A DNA stretch of 64,000 nt, from assembly GCA_014155875.1 (NCBI GenBank), contig JACEFZ010028134.1, positions 248,001 through 312,000 on the forward strand. Reading direction: 5' to 3'. The notes under the pieces were generated by a model. That model was not told where the DNA came from. It ran no database searches and worked only from the letters and a program-made list of their open reading frames with translations. The position numbers and the translations under genes are program-made. The first letter of the stretch is position 1, and every line of letters begins with the position of its first letter. Of the stretch, positions 62,820 to 64,000 are shown in pieces. The stretch comes from Cepaea nemoralis (taxonomy: Eukaryota > Mollusca > Gastropoda > Stylommatophora > Helicidae).

Positions 62820-63170
62820 ATTAACTTCAGTGTGAGTGGCCAGACAAATTACATAGGTAGAATGGAAAGACAATTAGCAAATCATGTAGCTGAACATTTA
62901 CCAATGTGGGTGGAAAAGAGAGTTAATTACTCTTCAGGAATACCTGTGCAGTTAAAAGGCTACAAAACACACCCCTCATAGATTTCTCATCACCTCATAA
63001 ACAATGGCCATAATGTTAACAAAGAAAAAGCATGTAATATATTATATTCAATGAACAATAAATGATTGCTCAAATAAAGTGAGGCGCCAGCAATTAGGCG
63101 GTTCCAGCCAGTTTTAAGCAAACAGAAAGAGTTCATGTTAAATGTGAAATTACCATGGGGATAATAAATG
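62820..63170 (+). mobile_element. Penelope-like GIY-YIG endonuclease remnant
   Basis: NYIGRMERQLANHVAEHLP at 62870-62930 retains the second half of the GIY-YIG motif and a downstream His-Glu. ISHHLINNGHNVNKEKA follows, and after stops APAIRRFQPVLSKQKEF and LNVKLPWG. The order and spacing match the C-terminal endonuclease of Penelope-like elements (ending KP-L--QK-F--LPW). The RT is absent. Confidence 0.65.
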
Positions 63171-63324
63171 TTCCACATTGGAACAATACTTGTGACTATA
63201 TGTTTTAAGTGTTTCAGCTGAAGTACGATTCATTTATTCACTTCACATGATATATAACTCTGTGGTATGCACCTGACAAGTTGCAGAGAATTATGCCAGA
63301 TCATAAATCATGTTTCATATTTTG

Positions 63325-63605
63325 TTTTGCGCTCGCCTGCTTTGAAGTCAAGCATAGTCCATACGCACTATTTCAAGTAGTGCTGGACTGAATTTTGCGT
63401 GTGGATTAGCTTTTACAAATTAAGTGTCTCTCGCCATCAGGAGAACCCACTCTGACTTCAGAGGTACTTGTAATTAATGTCCCCAAGTCAAGGATGATAG
63501 GTCCATTTTAGTCCCGGGGTTAAGGGTTGAACCCTTTACCTCGGCATCAGCATATTGGATGTTTAATAACACACATCCTTATCCATTCGGCCATGCTGAC
63601 CTACG
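63325..63605 (-). mobile_element. SINE-2, full length
   Basis: Minus orientation: TGGATTAGCTTTTACAAATT, GAGAACCCACTCTGACTTCA, TACCTCGGCATCAGCATATT, head CATTCGGCCATGCTGACC. Confidence 0.9.
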
Positions 63606-63716
63606 TGCAACATATTATTTATGGCTTTGTATTTAAAGACTCACATTTGTAGTGAAATTACTCTGGGTCATATTTACACTAACCGTGTGAAATCTGGAAA
63701 TATTTTTCACTGTATC

Positions 63717-63848
63717 AGGTGTTAACTTCCATCTTTGAGCCACTGAAACTGTGGGCTCTGGGCCCACAGTGGCCAAGACCAGGAGCACATCTTGGTGGTG
63801 TGGTCCGCCCACAGACTACACTTCCAGTCTGGCTAATGCCTAGAGGTT
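63717..63848 (+). CDS. Possible exon (weak)
   Basis: Acceptor-like TTTTTCACTGTATCAG|GTG followed by 43 open codons (SIFEPLKLWALGPQWPRPG, GGVVRPQTTLPVW) and TAG at about 63846. A tRNA-like SINE head (TGGCTAATGCCTAGAGG) starts at about 63828, so the 3' end may be repeat. No family recognised. Confidence 0.15.
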
Positions 63849-64000
63849 AGCCATGCCTCTTGTGGATGTGAAGTTCCAGTCTCGCACACCTCATTGATTT
63901 CTGAGTTGGAAAATGGCAGAAAAGCTGTGCAACAATCTTGTGGAGATGGTACTTTGGTTCCTGGCTGGGAGGGAAGTCTCTGCCCCAACCTCTCTCTGAT

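Overview
The window looks like nuclear DNA of an animal. It is AT-rich, has spliceosomal introns with GT-AG (and one GC-AG) borders, and is filled with tRNA-headed SINEs, non-LTR retrotransposon (LINE) remnants, mariner, hAT and Penelope relics, and minisatellites. The LINE proteins resemble families I associate with gastropod molluscs, so a mollusc (perhaps a heterobranch) is my best guess. That guess rests on recall and has not been tested.

One complete protein-coding gene can be reconstructed: a DASH-type cryptochrome on the + strand, 13 coding exons from the ATG at 11434 to the stop ending at 49494. The exons join in frame to 1629 nt (542 aa) with the photolyase antenna domain, the FAD domain, the electron-transfer tryptophans and a Gly/Arg-rich tail. 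Coding sequence is about 4 percent of the 38 kb locus; the rest is intron packed with repeats. A short terminal exon of an unidentified + strand gene probably ends at 2082. A weak candidate exon sits at about 63717.

Layout. 1-2082: mostly featureless, then the candidate terminal exon. 2.3-10.7 kb: SINEs, three minus-strand LINE remnants and a CT microsatellite. 11.4-49.5 kb: cryptochrome gene with large repeat-filled introns, including an internally deleted mariner (16.7 kb), a mariner-derived fold-back inside an endonuclease-RT LINE (20.7-23.9 kb), a 2.3 kb minisatellite of 38-bp units (40.7-43.1 kb), a second fold-back (44.3 kb), and a LINE copy interrupted by two other elements (45.2-48.1 kb). 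49.5-64 kb: more LINEs and SINEs, 21-bp and 39-bp minisatellites, a decayed mariner with an embedded minisatellite, a hAT-like MITE and a Penelope-like GIY-YIG relic.

The most distinctive unclassified element is a retroposon, called family R here. It has a (GAA)n tail and occurs three times as an insertion in LINE copies, each flanked by an 11-14 bp target-site duplication; the longest copy begins with 104-bp tandem units. I found no prokaryotic-style system, CRISPR array, operon or free-standing tRNA/rRNA gene. Family names (SINE-1 to SINE-6, R, C, D, E, L2) are local labels, and repeat borders are approximate unless a target-site duplication is quoted.
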